From Actinomycetospora succinea (GTDB lineage: Bacteria > Actinomycetota > Actinomycetes > Mycobacteriales > Pseudonocardiaceae): a DNA stretch of 64,000 nt. Both the position numbers and the translations under genes were made by a program. A model generated the notes under the pieces. The model did no database searches, was not told the origin of the DNA, and saw only the letters and a list, made by a program, of their open reading frames with translations. Of this stretch, positions 17,406 to 25,168 are shown piece after piece (position 1 is the first letter of the stretch; each line of letters starts with the position of its first letter). The DNA lies in the NCBI RefSeq assembly GCF_004363095.1, contig NZ_SNYO01000002.1:682001-746000 (forward strand), in the 5' to 3' direction.

Positions 17406-17837
17406 TCAGGCCTCCTCGGCGAGCAGGTTGCGGGCCGCGTAGACCTGCGCGGCCTCGCGGACGAGGGCGGCGCACGTGGTGGCCGAGTAGGTGTTCTCCA
17501 GCCGGGACGCGAGCTCCTCGAGCTGGGCCGCGCTCGAGGCGTTCGGGCGCAGCGAGTTGTACATGTCGAGCACCTCGGCGTCGGGGATGGCGGTCATCTC
17601 CGAGGCGCGGGTGAAGTTGTCGGCGAGCTGGCGCCGGCCGGCCGCGGCGGCCAGCTGGCCCTGCAGCTTGAGCGTGTCCGGGCTGATGCGCAGGTCCTCG
17701 GCCGTGATGTCCCCGGCGACGACGGCGTCCATCGTGAGGTCGTCGAGGGTCTTGCCGGTGGGCGTGTGCAGCAGGTCCGGGCGGTTGACCGACAGCGGGT
17801 AGTCCGCGGCGGTGAGGTCGGTGTTCGCGGTGGTCAT
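17406..17837 (-). CDS. pduE: Propanediol/glycerol dehydratase small subunit
   Basis: This encodes 143 residues from ATG 17837, overlapping the glycerol facilitator stop (ATGA). The core pattern is that of DhaE/PduE: YPLSVNRPDLLHTPTGKTLD, ISPDTLKLQGQLAAAAGR, ADNFTRASEMTAIPDAEVLD and TCAALVREAAQVYA. The usual gene order in known loci is large, medium, small; here the small subunit is transcribed first. It also lacks a packaging extension. The product assembles with the large and medium subunits as an alpha2-beta2-gamma2 enzyme. Confidence 0.94.
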   Translation of the reverse strand: MTTANTDLTAADYPLSVNRPDLLHTPTGKTLDDLTMDAVVAGDITAEDLRISPDTLKLQGQLAAAAGRRQLADNFTRASEMTAIPDAEVLDMYNSLRPNASSAAQLEELASRLENTYSATTCAALVREAAQVYAARNLLAEEA

Positions 17838-18739
17838 CGGTTGGCCTCCTTCGAGGTGGCGGACGCGTCGGGGACGACGACGTCGGCGGCCGTGATCGGG
17901 TGGCGGGGGTCGGCGTTGACGCCGGCCTCGGCGGACTCGGGCGTCGGGGCGGGCGCCGGCGAGTCGACCTCGGCGGGCACCTCGAGACGCTCGATGATCA
18001 GCACGTACAGGCCGCCACCGATGAGCGCGCCGACGATCGGCGCGACGATGGGCAGCCACCAGTAGGGCGTGCCGTCGGCCGTGCCCCAGGCGCCGTCGTA
18101 GCCGGTGAGCCACTGGGCCAGGCGCGGGCCGAAGTCACGGGCGGGGTTGATCGCGTAGCCGGCGTTGGTGCCCCAGGCGAAGCCGATGCCGAGCAGCAGG
18201 AAGCCGACCATCAGCGGGAGCAGCTGGCCGGCCGCGCCCTGCAGGGTCGCGATCAGCGCGAACAGCACGAACACGAGCAGCGCGGTGCCGACGACCTGGT
18301 CGAAGAACGCGGTGCCGATGCCGTGGTTCGGCAGCGTCGAGAAGATCGTCTGCGACGCGGTGGTGAGGCCGGGGTCGACCTCGGCGATGCCCGACGAGTA
18401 CACGCCGCGGGTCACCAGCGCGGCGAGGAACGCCCCGAGGGTCTGCGCGACGATGTAGGGCAGGACGCTGCGCCAGGGCAGGTTGCGGTAGACCGCCATG
18501 GCGATCGTGACCGCCGGGTTCAGGTGGCCCGCGCCGAGGCGGCCGGCCACGTAGATGCCCATGATCAGGCCGGCGACCCAGCCCCAGGTCAGGGTGGCCC
18601 AGTCGCCGGCGTCGCCGCCGGACACGACCATCTGCGCCACCGAGGCGGTGCCGAAGATGATCAGGATGAAGGTGCCGGCGAACTCGCCGACGAGCTCACG
18701 GGTGAGGGGTGAGACGGACTGTCCTGCGGGACGGGACAC
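17834..18739 (-). CDS. MIP family channel, glycerol facilitator type
   Basis: This encodes 301 residues from GTG 18739 behind CAGGAG. It is an aquaporin fold with six helices and two pore motifs: GHLNPAVT (about 71-78) and INPARDFGPR (about 196-205). The Asp after the second NPA-R is characteristic of glycerol-conducting aquaglyceroporins. The C-terminal ~45 residues form a Pro/Ala-rich soluble tail. It sits in the dehydratase operon and would bring glycerol or small diols into the cell. It starts 44 bp after the DUF336 gene. Confidence 0.93.
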   Translation of the reverse strand: MSRPAGQSVSPLTRELVGEFAGTFILIIFGTASVAQMVVSGGDAGDWATLTWGWVAGLIMGIYVAGRLGAGHLNPAVTIAMAVYRNLPWRSVLPYIVAQTLGAFLAALVTRGVYSSGIAEVDPGLTTASQTIFSTLPNHGIGTAFFDQVVGTALLVFVLFALIATLQGAAGQLLPLMVGFLLLGIGFAWGTNAGYAINPARDFGPRLAQWLTGYDGAWGTADGTPYWWLPIVAPIVGALIGGGLYVLIIERLEVPAEVDSPAPAPTPESAEAGVNADPRHPITAADVVVPDASATSKEANR

Positions 18740-18783
18740 GGGTGTCTGCTCCTGGCGGGGATCGATCGGCGAGGGGGTGGAGC

Positions 18784-19188
18784 TCAGGCCTTGATCGCGG
18801 CGGCCGCCGCCTCGGCGACCTGCACGTCCTGCTCGGCGGAACCGGCGCTGACGCCGACGGCGCCGACCAGGTCGCCGTCGCGGTACACGGGGACGCCCCC
18901 GCCGAACACGACCAGCCCGCCGGCGGTCTGCTCGAGGCCGTAGAGCTCGGCGCCCGGCTGGACCAGGGACATGAGGGCCGCGGTCGGGGCCTCCATGAGG
19001 ATCGACGTCGACGCCTTGCGCTGGGCGATGTCGATGCTCGCGCGGATGGCGCCGTCCTGGCGGGCGAACGCGACCAGGTGACCGCCGGCGTCGAGGATCG
19101 CGACGTTCATGGGCTGGCCGATCTTGTCGGCCTCCGCGAGCCCGGCGTCGAGCATCCGACGGGCGTCGGCGAGGGTCAGTCCGGGCAT
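18784..19188 (-). CDS. HbpS/GlcG family (DUF336, PduO C-terminal-like) protein
   Basis: This encodes 134 residues from ATG 19188 with a strong GGAGG ribosome-binding site. Family pattern: N-terminal helix with LTLADARRMLDAGLAEA, MNVAILDAGGHLVAFARQDGA, DIAQRKASTS and the glycine-rich FGGGVPVYRDGDLVGAVGVS. The same domain forms the C-terminal half of PduO and occurs in heme- or corrinoid-linked proteins. As first gene of the dehydratase operon it probably supports cofactor handling or senses a small molecule. No adenosyltransferase domain is attached. Confidence 0.85.
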   Translation of the reverse strand: MPGLTLADARRMLDAGLAEADKIGQPMNVAILDAGGHLVAFARQDGAIRASIDIAQRKASTSILMEAPTAALMSLVQPGAELYGLEQTAGGLVVFGGGVPVYRDGDLVGAVGVSAGSAEQDVQVAEAAAAAIKA

Positions 19189-19451
19189 GCGGGACCTCCG
19201 GTCAGGGCCAGGGGGTGGTCGCCCCGCGCCCGACCGGGCTCCGTGGTGCACGGTCGGGCGGGGCGGCCGAGCTGCTGCCCGGCGCGCAGGACGCTAGGTA
19301 CTCGGCTCCGTCCCGGACCACGGGGACTGTCCCCACCCCCGGGCATGGGGGATCTCCCCTACACCGCTCGGACCTGCCTCAACGGCCCACGCCGCCGCCG
19401 GCGACTGCCCGTCCCGCGACGGAGGAGCGGGAGGGGTCGTCGCGTCGGCGG
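19189..19451 (-). promoter_or_regulatory. Upstream region of the dehydratase operon with two palindromes
   Basis: This 263-bp non-coding stretch precedes the first operon gene. It holds GGGGAC-T-GTCCCC at 19322-19334 and GGGGA-TC-TCCCC at 19348-19359, 26 bp apart centre to centre, which look like paired sites for one regulator. The adjacent GntR-type and LuxR-type regulators are candidates. No clear -10/-35 pair could be fixed by eye. Confidence 0.45.
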
Positions 19452-20105
19452 CTAACGACCGACGACCGACACGCGCGTGGCGTCGAGGTGCACCCGCAGC
19501 CGGGCGCGCGCCTGCTCGGCGTCGCCGATCCCGAGCGCGTCGACGATCGCCTCGTGCTGGGCGAGGATCGCCTGCGGCCGCGTCGGCCCCTTCTCCAGCG
19601 AGCCGAGGTTCATGCGCAGCTGGCGGTCGCGCAGTGACGCGTAGAGCTCGAGCAGGATCGGGTTGTGCACGCTCTCGACGAGCGTGATGTGGAAGCGGCG
19701 GTCGGCCTCGGCGAACGCCTGCTCGTCGCCGGCGGCGAGCGCGGCCCGCTGGATGTCGAGCACGGCGTGCAGCGCGCCGGCCACGACGGCGCGGTCCGCC
19801 TCGGGCGCGGCACAGAGCTTGGTGAGCGCGTGGCCCTCGACGAGCTCCCGCGCCTCGAGGACGGCCTCCACCTCACTGGGGGAGACCGCGACGACGAGTG
19901 CGCCGCGCTTGGGGAACAACCGGAGCAGCCCCTCGGCCTCCAGCCGCAGGAACGCCTCTCGGACGGGCGTACGACTCATCGCCAGCGTGTCCGCGACCTG
20001 CCCCTCGGTGATGAGATCACCACCGGGCAGCGATCCGTCGAGGATCCGGGCCTTCGTGTCGCGGTACGCGCGTTCCTTCGCGGAGAGCCCGCTGATCCCC
20101 GTCAC
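19452..20105 (-). CDS. GntR family regulator, FCD (FadR C-terminal) type
   Basis: This encodes 217 residues from GTG 20105 with AAGGG upstream. The winged helix-turn-helix spans about residues 12-75 (ITEGQVADTLAMSRTPVREAFLRLEAEG), followed by an all-helical FCD ligand-binding domain (about 85-210) with Asp/His metal-site candidates (EADRRFH, VESVHN, AQHEAIVDA). FCD regulators usually sense carboxylates or sugar acids and repress neighbouring catabolic genes. The site at 20154-20172 in the divergent region is a likely operator, and the dehydratase operon downstream of it is the obvious target. Confidence 0.9.
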   Translation of the reverse strand: MTGISGLSAKERAYRDTKARILDGSLPGGDLITEGQVADTLAMSRTPVREAFLRLEAEGLLRLFPKRGALVVAVSPSEVEAVLEARELVEGHALTKLCAAPEADRAVVAGALHAVLDIQRAALAAGDEQAFAEADRRFHITLVESVHNPILLELYASLRDRQLRMNLGSLEKGPTRPQAILAQHEAIVDALGIGDAEQARARLRVHLDATRVSVVGR

Positions 20106-20153
20106 CGCACCGCCCTTGCCGTCGAGTTCGCGTGACCCTACTCTCACCACATC

Positions 20154-20172
20154 GATGCATCTTGTATGCATC
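20154..20172. promoter_or_regulatory. Candidate GntR operator
   Basis: GATGCAT-CTTGT-ATGCATC is a perfect 7-bp inverted repeat with a 5-bp spacer. It lies midway in the 95-bp region between the GntR gene (start 20105) and the divergent LuxR-fusion gene (start 20201). It could control both. Confidence 0.6.
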
Positions 20173-20200
20173 ATGTGTCCGACGTCGAGGAGGACTGCCG

Positions 20201-21670
20201 GTGACCGCAGCAGCAGCGTGGGACACGCTCCCGGTGATGCCGGGGGCTGGCACGCCGCCGCGGTCCGCCACGTCCCACCCCGCGTCCCGCCCCGTCGACA
20301 CCGATCCCCTGCTCAGCCGCCTCGCCGACCACCTCGGCACGCTCACCGGCGGCACCGGCTGGGTGGTGCGCATCGACCAGGCCGCCCGGTCGTGGTCCGT
20401 CGTCGCCGGCGACGGGACGGCGCCCGACGACGTCGTCGCCCGGCTCCTCGCGTCCGGCGACCCGGTGCTCGACGGCGCGGTCCTCGCCGTGCCGGTGCGG
20501 CGCGGTCCCCGCATCGTCGGCGCCTGCCTCGCCACCGCGGGACGCGACGGCGGCTTCTCCGACGCCGACGTGCACCTCGCCGAGCTCTTCGCCGACTACG
20601 CCGCCCTCGCGCTCGCCGACAGCGGTGTCCTCGCCGGCCGCACGCTCGAGCAGGCCGTGCGCCAGGAGCTCGACTGGGTCGAGGCCTATGCGCCCACCCG
20701 CGCGGACCTGGTCACCGTCGGCGCCGGGAGCATCCCCGACGAGATCGCCGACGAGGTCTTCCGCATGACCCAGGAGGCGCTGCTCAACGCCGCGGTGCAC
20801 GCAGGCGCGGAGTGCGTGCGGGTCGGGGTGCTGCACGGCCCCGGGACGCTGACCGTGCTCGTCGAGGACGACGGGTGCGGGTTCGACACCGCCGAGAATG
20901 CCCAGCGTCAGGACGCCACCGCGGGCGCCCGCCTCGGACTGCGCGCCATGGCCGCCCGCGCGCGGCGCTTCGACGGCGAGCTCGAGATCGACAGCGCGCC
21001 CGGCCGCGGCACCCGCCTGCGCCTGACGCTGCCCTGCTCGTCGGCACCCCCGCCCGTCCCCGGCCGCACGCGGACCGGCGTGCTCGTCGCCGCGGTCCGC
21101 CCGGTGGTGCGCGCGGGCGTCGTGCGCCTGCTGCAGCTCGGGGCGCCGGGGCTCGGGATGGTGTCGGAGGTCGACGGCGCCGACGACCTCGTCGGCACCT
21201 GCCGCCTGTTGGGTCCCGACGTGCTCGTCGTCGAGCACGACCTGCTCGGCGACGACCTCCTCGCCATGCTCGAGCGCCTCGCCGCGCTGCCCGACCCGCC
21301 CGCCGTCGTGCTCCTCGCGGGCGACTGCCCCGACGAGCGGCTCCGGGTCGCCGTCGGCGCGGGCGTCAAGGGCTGCGTCGACCCGGACGCGGACGACACC
21401 CGGCTCGTCGCCGTCGTCAGCGCCGCCGGACGCGGCGAGACCCTGCTCGCCGACGACCAGCTCGAACGCCTCGCCGCACCGTCCCGCACCACCGGGGCGT
21501 CGGCGATCACCCCGCGCGAGCGCGAGGTGCGCACGCTCGTCGCGCGGGGCTTCACCGACCGCCAGATCGCCCGCGCCCTCGCCATCTCGGCGAAGACCGT
21601 CGAGAAGCACGTGGGCTCGCTGCTGCGCAAGACCGGCACGCGCAACCGGACGATGCTGGCGCAGCTCTAG
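20201..21670 (+). CDS. Fused regulator: GAF-like, histidine-kinase ATPase, degenerate receiver, LuxR HTH
   Basis: This encodes 489 residues from GTG 20201 with AGGAGG upstream. In order it has: a GAF-like sensor (about 20-155); a HATPase domain with N-box EALLNAAVHAGA (about 191-202), DDGCGFD and a GLRAMAARARRFDGELE G2 region (about 246-260); a receiver-like domain (about 293-405); and a LuxR helix-turn-helix with ITPREREV...GFTDRQIARALAISAKTVEKHV (about 437-485). No DHp histidine motif is visible. In the receiver the N-terminal acidic pair is lost (VAAVRP), the phospho-acceptor position reads VVEHD (Glu345), and the conserved Lys is replaced by Pro. It is therefore probably a one-piece, phosphorylation-independent regulator. 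It is divergent from GntR next to the dehydratase operon. Confidence 0.8.
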   Translation: MTAAAAWDTLPVMPGAGTPPRSATSHPASRPVDTDPLLSRLADHLGTLTGGTGWVVRIDQAARSWSVVAGDGTAPDDVVARLLASGDPVLDGAVLAVPVRRGPRIVGACLATAGRDGGFSDADVHLAELFADYAALALADSGVLAGRTLEQAVRQELDWVEAYAPTRADLVTVGAGSIPDEIADEVFRMTQEALLNAAVHAGAECVRVGVLHGPGTLTVLVEDDGCGFDTAENAQRQDATAGARLGLRAMAARARRFDGELEIDSAPGRGTRLRLTLPCSSAPPPVPGRTRTGVLVAAVRPVVRAGVVRLLQLGAPGLGMVSEVDGADDLVGTCRLLGPDVLVVEHDLLGDDLLAMLERLAALPDPPAVVLLAGDCPDERLRVAVGAGVKGCVDPDADDTRLVAVVSAAGRGETLLADDQLERLAAPSRTTGASAITPREREVRTLVARGFTDRQIARALAISAKTVEKHVGSLLRKTGTRNRTMLAQL

Positions 21671-22659
21671 CGACCGGCGCCGATCTGTGCGCGGGCGATG
21701 CCGGCGAGCGCCGAGAACCCCGACACCGGCGTGAACGACTCCGCGGCCGCGGTGAGCGCGGTGTACTCGTCGTCGGCGAGGGTGATCTCGGCGGCGGCGC
21801 AGTTGCTCTCGAGCTGGGCGACGCTGGACGCGCCGGGGATCGCGACGACGACCGGCTGGTGGATGGTCCACGCCAGCGCGATCTGCGAGGGCGTCGCGTC
21901 GTGGGCGTCGGCGACCGCGCGCAGCGTCTCGATCAGCGGGGTGATCCGGCGCAGGCTCTCGGGCAGGAACACCGGGCGCAACGAGCGCACGAAGTTCTCC
22001 GGACGGTGGTCGGCGTCGTACTTGCCCGACAGCAGGCCCTGGGCGAGCGGGCTGTAGGCCAGGATCCCGCGCCCGGCGGTGCGGGCGTAGGGCAGCAGGT
22101 CGCGGTCGGGCTCGCGGGCGACGAGGCTGTACTCGACCTGGTTGGAGATCACCTGCGTGCCGAGCGCGGTCTCGGCGCCCTGCCAGCGGTCGAGGCCGTA
22201 GTTGCTGACGCCGACCTCGTCGACGACGCCCGCGGCCTGCAGCGTCCGCATGCCGGCCATGGTCGTGGTGTCGCCGATCACCGGGTTGGGCTGGTGCACC
22301 TGGTACAGGTCGATCTTGCGGCGCAGCCGGGCCGCGCTGGACGTGCCGCGCTGCACGACGACCTGGTCGACGGGCAGCACCGGGAAGATCTTGGTGGCGA
22401 CGACGGTGGTCTGCGGGTCGGCGTCCGCGCGGTCGAGGGCCTCGCCGAGGATGCGCTCGCTGCGCCCGAAGCCGTAGGCCTCGGCGGTGTCGAACACCGT
22501 GACGCCGAGCTCGAGCGCGCGGGCGACGATCCGCGACGCCTCGCTGTCCGGGCCCTGCGCGTAGTCGGCGCCGTAGCCCCACTCGCGGGACCCGAACTGC
22601 CAGGTGCCCAGGCCGATCGCGGACCACTTCTTGGCCGTCGGGAGGTCGAGGTAGCGCAT
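21667..22659 (-). CDS. Aldo/keto reductase
   Basis: This encodes 330 residues from ATG 22659. It is an NADPH-dependent (beta/alpha)8 enzyme with catalytic tetrad elements in FDTAEAYGFGRSE (Asp and Tyr), ATKIFP (Lys) and VHQPN (His). The C-terminal cofactor segment reads IPGASSVAQLESN. It resembles the YajO/Tas-like general AKR group. Its TAG stop shares the palindromic CTAG (21667-21670) with the stop of the convergent LuxR-fusion gene. It could reduce aldehydes formed by the nearby dehydratase, but that link is only positional. Confidence 0.9.
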   Translation of the reverse strand: MRYLDLPTAKKWSAIGLGTWQFGSREWGYGADYAQGPDSEASRIVARALELGVTVFDTAEAYGFGRSERILGEALDRADADPQTTVVATKIFPVLPVDQVVVQRGTSSAARLRRKIDLYQVHQPNPVIGDTTTMAGMRTLQAAGVVDEVGVSNYGLDRWQGAETALGTQVISNQVEYSLVAREPDRDLLPYARTAGRGILAYSPLAQGLLSGKYDADHRPENFVRSLRPVFLPESLRRITPLIETLRAVADAHDATPSQIALAWTIHQPVVVAIPGASSVAQLESNCAAAEITLADDEYTALTAAAESFTPVSGFSALAGIARAQIGAGR

Positions 22660-22669
22660 GTCCTCGTTT

Positions 22670-23659
22670 CTACCCGCCGGCGACGACCTGCTCCCGTACC
22701 CGGTCGACGGGGAGATCGAGGAGACACGCGGGCTCGCTCGCGAGCGGGCAGCGTGCCTCCCACCAGCAGACCTGCTCGGTGATCGCGGTGGGCATGCGGT
22801 GCGGGCACTCCGGGAGGCCCTGCAGGTTGGTGCCCTCCTCGAGGCCGTAGCGCGACGCCGCGGTCGGTCCGAACAGGGCGACGGTGCGCGCGCCGACGGC
22901 CGCGGCCAGGCGCACCGGACCGGTGTCGGGTCCGACGACGACGCCGCCCGCCTCGCCGACCGCGGCGAACAGGGACGCCAGGCCGCGGAGGTCGGTGGGC
23001 GGGAGCTCGGCGGCGCCGTCGACCGGGCCGACCGAGAGCACGGGACCGGGGAGGCTCGCGGCGAGCGCGGCCCAGCGACGCGCGGGCCAGCGCTTGACGG
23101 CCATGCCGGCGTCGGGGACGAGGACGGTCGGCGTGTCGCGCGAGCGAGCATGTGGCGATCCTGGCGATGAGCGCCAGCGATGCCGCATCGCTCGCACCAG
23201 GGACTCGCGTCCGGCCGAGCGCTCGGCGTCGGTGAGGACGACGCGGGGCGGCCGGACGGCGTCGGCGATGACGCCCTCGGCGGCGAGGATCCGCTGGTAG
23301 CGCTCGCCCACCTTCTCGTCCGCCGGCGGGCGGCGCCACAGGTTCGACACCGCCCGGATGCCGCGGGCCTGGGCGTCGGCGTCGACCAGCTCGCCGATGC
23401 CGTCGAAGCGCGTCGTCGTCACGACGAGATCGGGGGCGAGGTCGGCGAGCGCCGCCTCGACGGCCGCGCGCTCGTCGTGCTTCTCGGCGGTGCGGACCGC
23501 GGTGACGGCGGGGTCGTGCGCGAGCAGCGGGGCGCCGGGCGCGTGGGTGAGCACGGTGAGATCAGCGCCGGGGTGGGCGTCGGCGAGCGCGTGGACGCTC
23601 GGCAGCACCATGATCAGGTCGCCGAGTCCGCCCAGCAGGTCGACGACGAGGATCCTCAC
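22670..23659 (-). CDS. Glycosyltransferase family 9 (heptosyltransferase-like) with in-frame repeat insertion
   Basis: This encodes 329 residues from GTG 23659 (GGAGG upstream), overlapping the stop of the GT4 gene (GTGA). GT9 hallmarks: N-terminal VRILVVDLLGGLGDLIMVLPSVHAL, LVPDAGMAVKRWP, VVGPDTGPVRLAAAVGARTVALFG, and a Cys-containing C-terminus. Between residues ~155 and ~177 the protein carries a basic stretch (RAMRHRWRSSPGSPHARSRD) that is encoded by the dispersed 68-bp repeat and interrupts the normal family sequence. The frame is kept, so the gene may still be functional. Confidence 0.85.
   Translation of the reverse strand: MRILVVDLLGGLGDLIMVLPSVHALADAHPGADLTVLTHAPGAPLLAHDPAVTAVRTAEKHDERAAVEAALADLAPDLVVTTTRFDGIGELVDADAQARGIRAVSNLWRRPPADEKVGERYQRILAAEGVIADAVRPPRVVLTDAERSAGRESLVRAMRHRWRSSPGSPHARSRDTPTVLVPDAGMAVKRWPARRWAALAASLPGPVLSVGPVDGAAELPPTDLRGLASLFAAVGEAGGVVVGPDTGPVRLAAAVGARTVALFGPTAASRYGLEEGTNLQGLPECPHRMPTAITEQVCWWEARCPLASEPACLLDLPVDRVREQVVAGG
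23130..23197. repeat. Third copy of the 68-bp structured repeat, inside a GT9 gene
   Basis: Reverse-complemented, these 68 bp match the outer part of the repeat arms at 3584-3651 and 4161-4229 (about 88% identical by eye). The palindromic stems (CGATGC-G-GCATCG, CTGGCG/CGCCAG) are conserved while the 6-base loop differs. It lies entirely within a coding frame. Confidence 0.85.
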
Positions 23660-24795
23660 CGCGCCACCTCCCGGTACGTGGCCACGTGCGACGCCGCGAG
23701 CGCGTCCCAGTCGTGGCCCCGGACCAACGCGTGCCCGCCCGCGGCGACGCGACCGCGCAGGTCCTGGTCGTCCAGGAGGCGGCGCACACCGACCTCGAGC
23801 ACGTCGACGTCGCGGACCTCCGGCGCGACGACCACCGTCTCGCCGTCCACGAGATCGGGGTCGTCGGGGGCGTCGGAGCGGCGCGTGACCAGCGTCGGCA
23901 GCCCGTGGTCCAGGGCCGCGAGCAGGGCCCCGCTCTTGAGGGTCGCGCCGGCGGTGAAGGGGAACGCCGCGACGTCGGCGGCCTGCAGCGCGGCGGAGAC
24001 CTCGCCGGCGGGTCGGTGCCCGGTGATCGTCACCCGGTCCTGCGCGCCGGCGGCGGCGACGTGCGCGGTCAGCTCGTCGCGGAACGCCGCCGCCTCGTCG
24101 GACGGCAGCGCGAGCGAGGTGAACCCGCCGAGCACGAGCAGGTGCAGCGCCGGGTGCTCGTCGGCGAGGCGGGCGACGGCGTCGACGAGGTAGCGCAGCC
24201 CCTTGACCGGGTGCACGAACCCGAAGAACACGACCAGCTCGGCGTCGGCGGGGACACCGAGCGCGCGGCGGGTGGTGGCGCGGTCCGGCGCGCCGGCGTC
24301 GACCTCGACGTTCGGCAGCAGCGGGGCGCGCCGGGCCTCGACCCCGCAGCGCTCCCGCAGGGTCGCGGCGTGGTCGCCGTTGGTCGTCAGCACCGCGGCG
24401 CTGCGCGGGACGAGGCGACCGGTCTCGCGGTCGGCGAGGCGGCGGCGCTCGAGGAACGTCCACACCGCGTCCGGCACCCGCGGCGCGCACGACCACCACC
24501 CGTACTCGTGCACCGTCGTCACCAGTGGCATCCCCGCGAGGTCACCGAGCAGCCCCGGCGCGCCCGAGAAGCCGAACGCCGACGGGGCGAACTGCACGTG
24601 TGCGACGTCGGCGCGGCTCGCCCGCAGGTAGAGCGCCGCCCGCACCAGCCCGAGCGGACCGGGGTCGACCGGGACGTCGACGACGTCGACGCCCTGGCGG
24701 TCGAGCGCGTCGGCGAGGTGCACCGTGTAGTCGGCGACCCCGTCGTGGGCGGGATCGGCGCGCCCGTGCACGAGCGCGACGCGGAGGCGTGTCAC
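23656..24795 (-). CDS. Glycosyltransferase family 4
   Basis: This encodes 379 residues from GTG 24795. It is a GT-B fold enzyme: N-terminal LVHGRADPAHDGVADYTVHLA, ADVAHVQFAPS, TTVHEYGWW, the domain-linking VVFFGFVHPVKGLRYLVDA (about 188-206), and the acceptor/donor region AADVAAFPFTAGATLKSGALLAALDHGLP (Glu of the usual EX7E is not obvious). It overlaps the downstream GT9 by 4 bases, so the two act in one transcript, probably on an envelope glycan or small glycoside. Neither substrate can be read from the sequence. Confidence 0.85.
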   Translation of the reverse strand: MTRLRVALVHGRADPAHDGVADYTVHLADALDRQGVDVVDVPVDPGPLGLVRAALYLRASRADVAHVQFAPSAFGFSGAPGLLGDLAGMPLVTTVHEYGWWSCAPRVPDAVWTFLERRRLADRETGRLVPRSAAVLTTNGDHAATLRERCGVEARRAPLLPNVEVDAGAPDRATTRRALGVPADAELVVFFGFVHPVKGLRYLVDAVARLADEHPALHLLVLGGFTSLALPSDEAAAFRDELTAHVAAAGAQDRVTITGHRPAGEVSAALQAADVAAFPFTAGATLKSGALLAALDHGLPTLVTRRSDAPDDPDLVDGETVVVAPEVRDVDVLEVGVRRLLDDQDLRGRVAAGGHALVRGHDWDALAASHVATYREVAR

Positions 24796-24820
24796 CGGGC
24801 GGCGTTACCCGGATGGCCCC

Positions 24821-25168
24821 TCACCAGAACCCGAGGCGCATCCCCACCGGCCACCAGGGGTCGAGCGGCGCGTCCTGTTCGTCGAGCAGCACCTCGAACC
24901 AGGTGTAGCCGTACTCGTGCGGGTCGGCGGCGAGGGTGAAGACGAAGCGCAGCACGACGTCGGCGCCCTCCTCCCGCGACGACGTGACCTCGAGCGTGAC
25001 GAGCTCGAACCCGCCCCGGTCGGGCTCGAACCCGTCGTGCAACCAGCCGCGCAGGAACCGCAGCGCCCGCGCCTCGAGGTCCGCGCGGGCCGCGACCGCG
25101 CGCCGCGCCACGGCGAGGCGGGGCTCCTCGACGAGCACCTCGACGCCGTCGGGGAGCTCCCAGCGCAT
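24821..25168 (-). CDS. Conserved small hypothetical protein
   Basis: This encodes 115 residues from ATG 25168, whose A overlaps the stop of the MBL gene (TGATG). The sequence is soluble and mixed alpha/beta, with an acidic/aromatic C-terminus (DPHEYGYTWFEVLLDE then DPWWPVGMRLGFW). No catalytic motif is recognised. It is translationally coupled to the MBL hydrolase upstream and followed by the glycosyltransferase pair 26 bp away, so it is likely part of one leftward operon of four or five genes (26028 to 22670). Confidence 0.65.
   Translation of the reverse strand: MRWELPDGVEVLVEEPRLAVARRAVAARADLEARALRFLRGWLHDGFEPDRGGFELVTLEVTSSREEGADVVLRFVFTLAADPHEYGYTWFEVLLDEQDAPLDPWWPVGMRLGFW

Noticed and set aside
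12758..19188. Microcompartment (Pdu-type) locus
   Set aside because: No shell (BMC) proteins, no encapsulation extensions on the subunits, and no aldehyde or alcohol dehydrogenases inside the operon.
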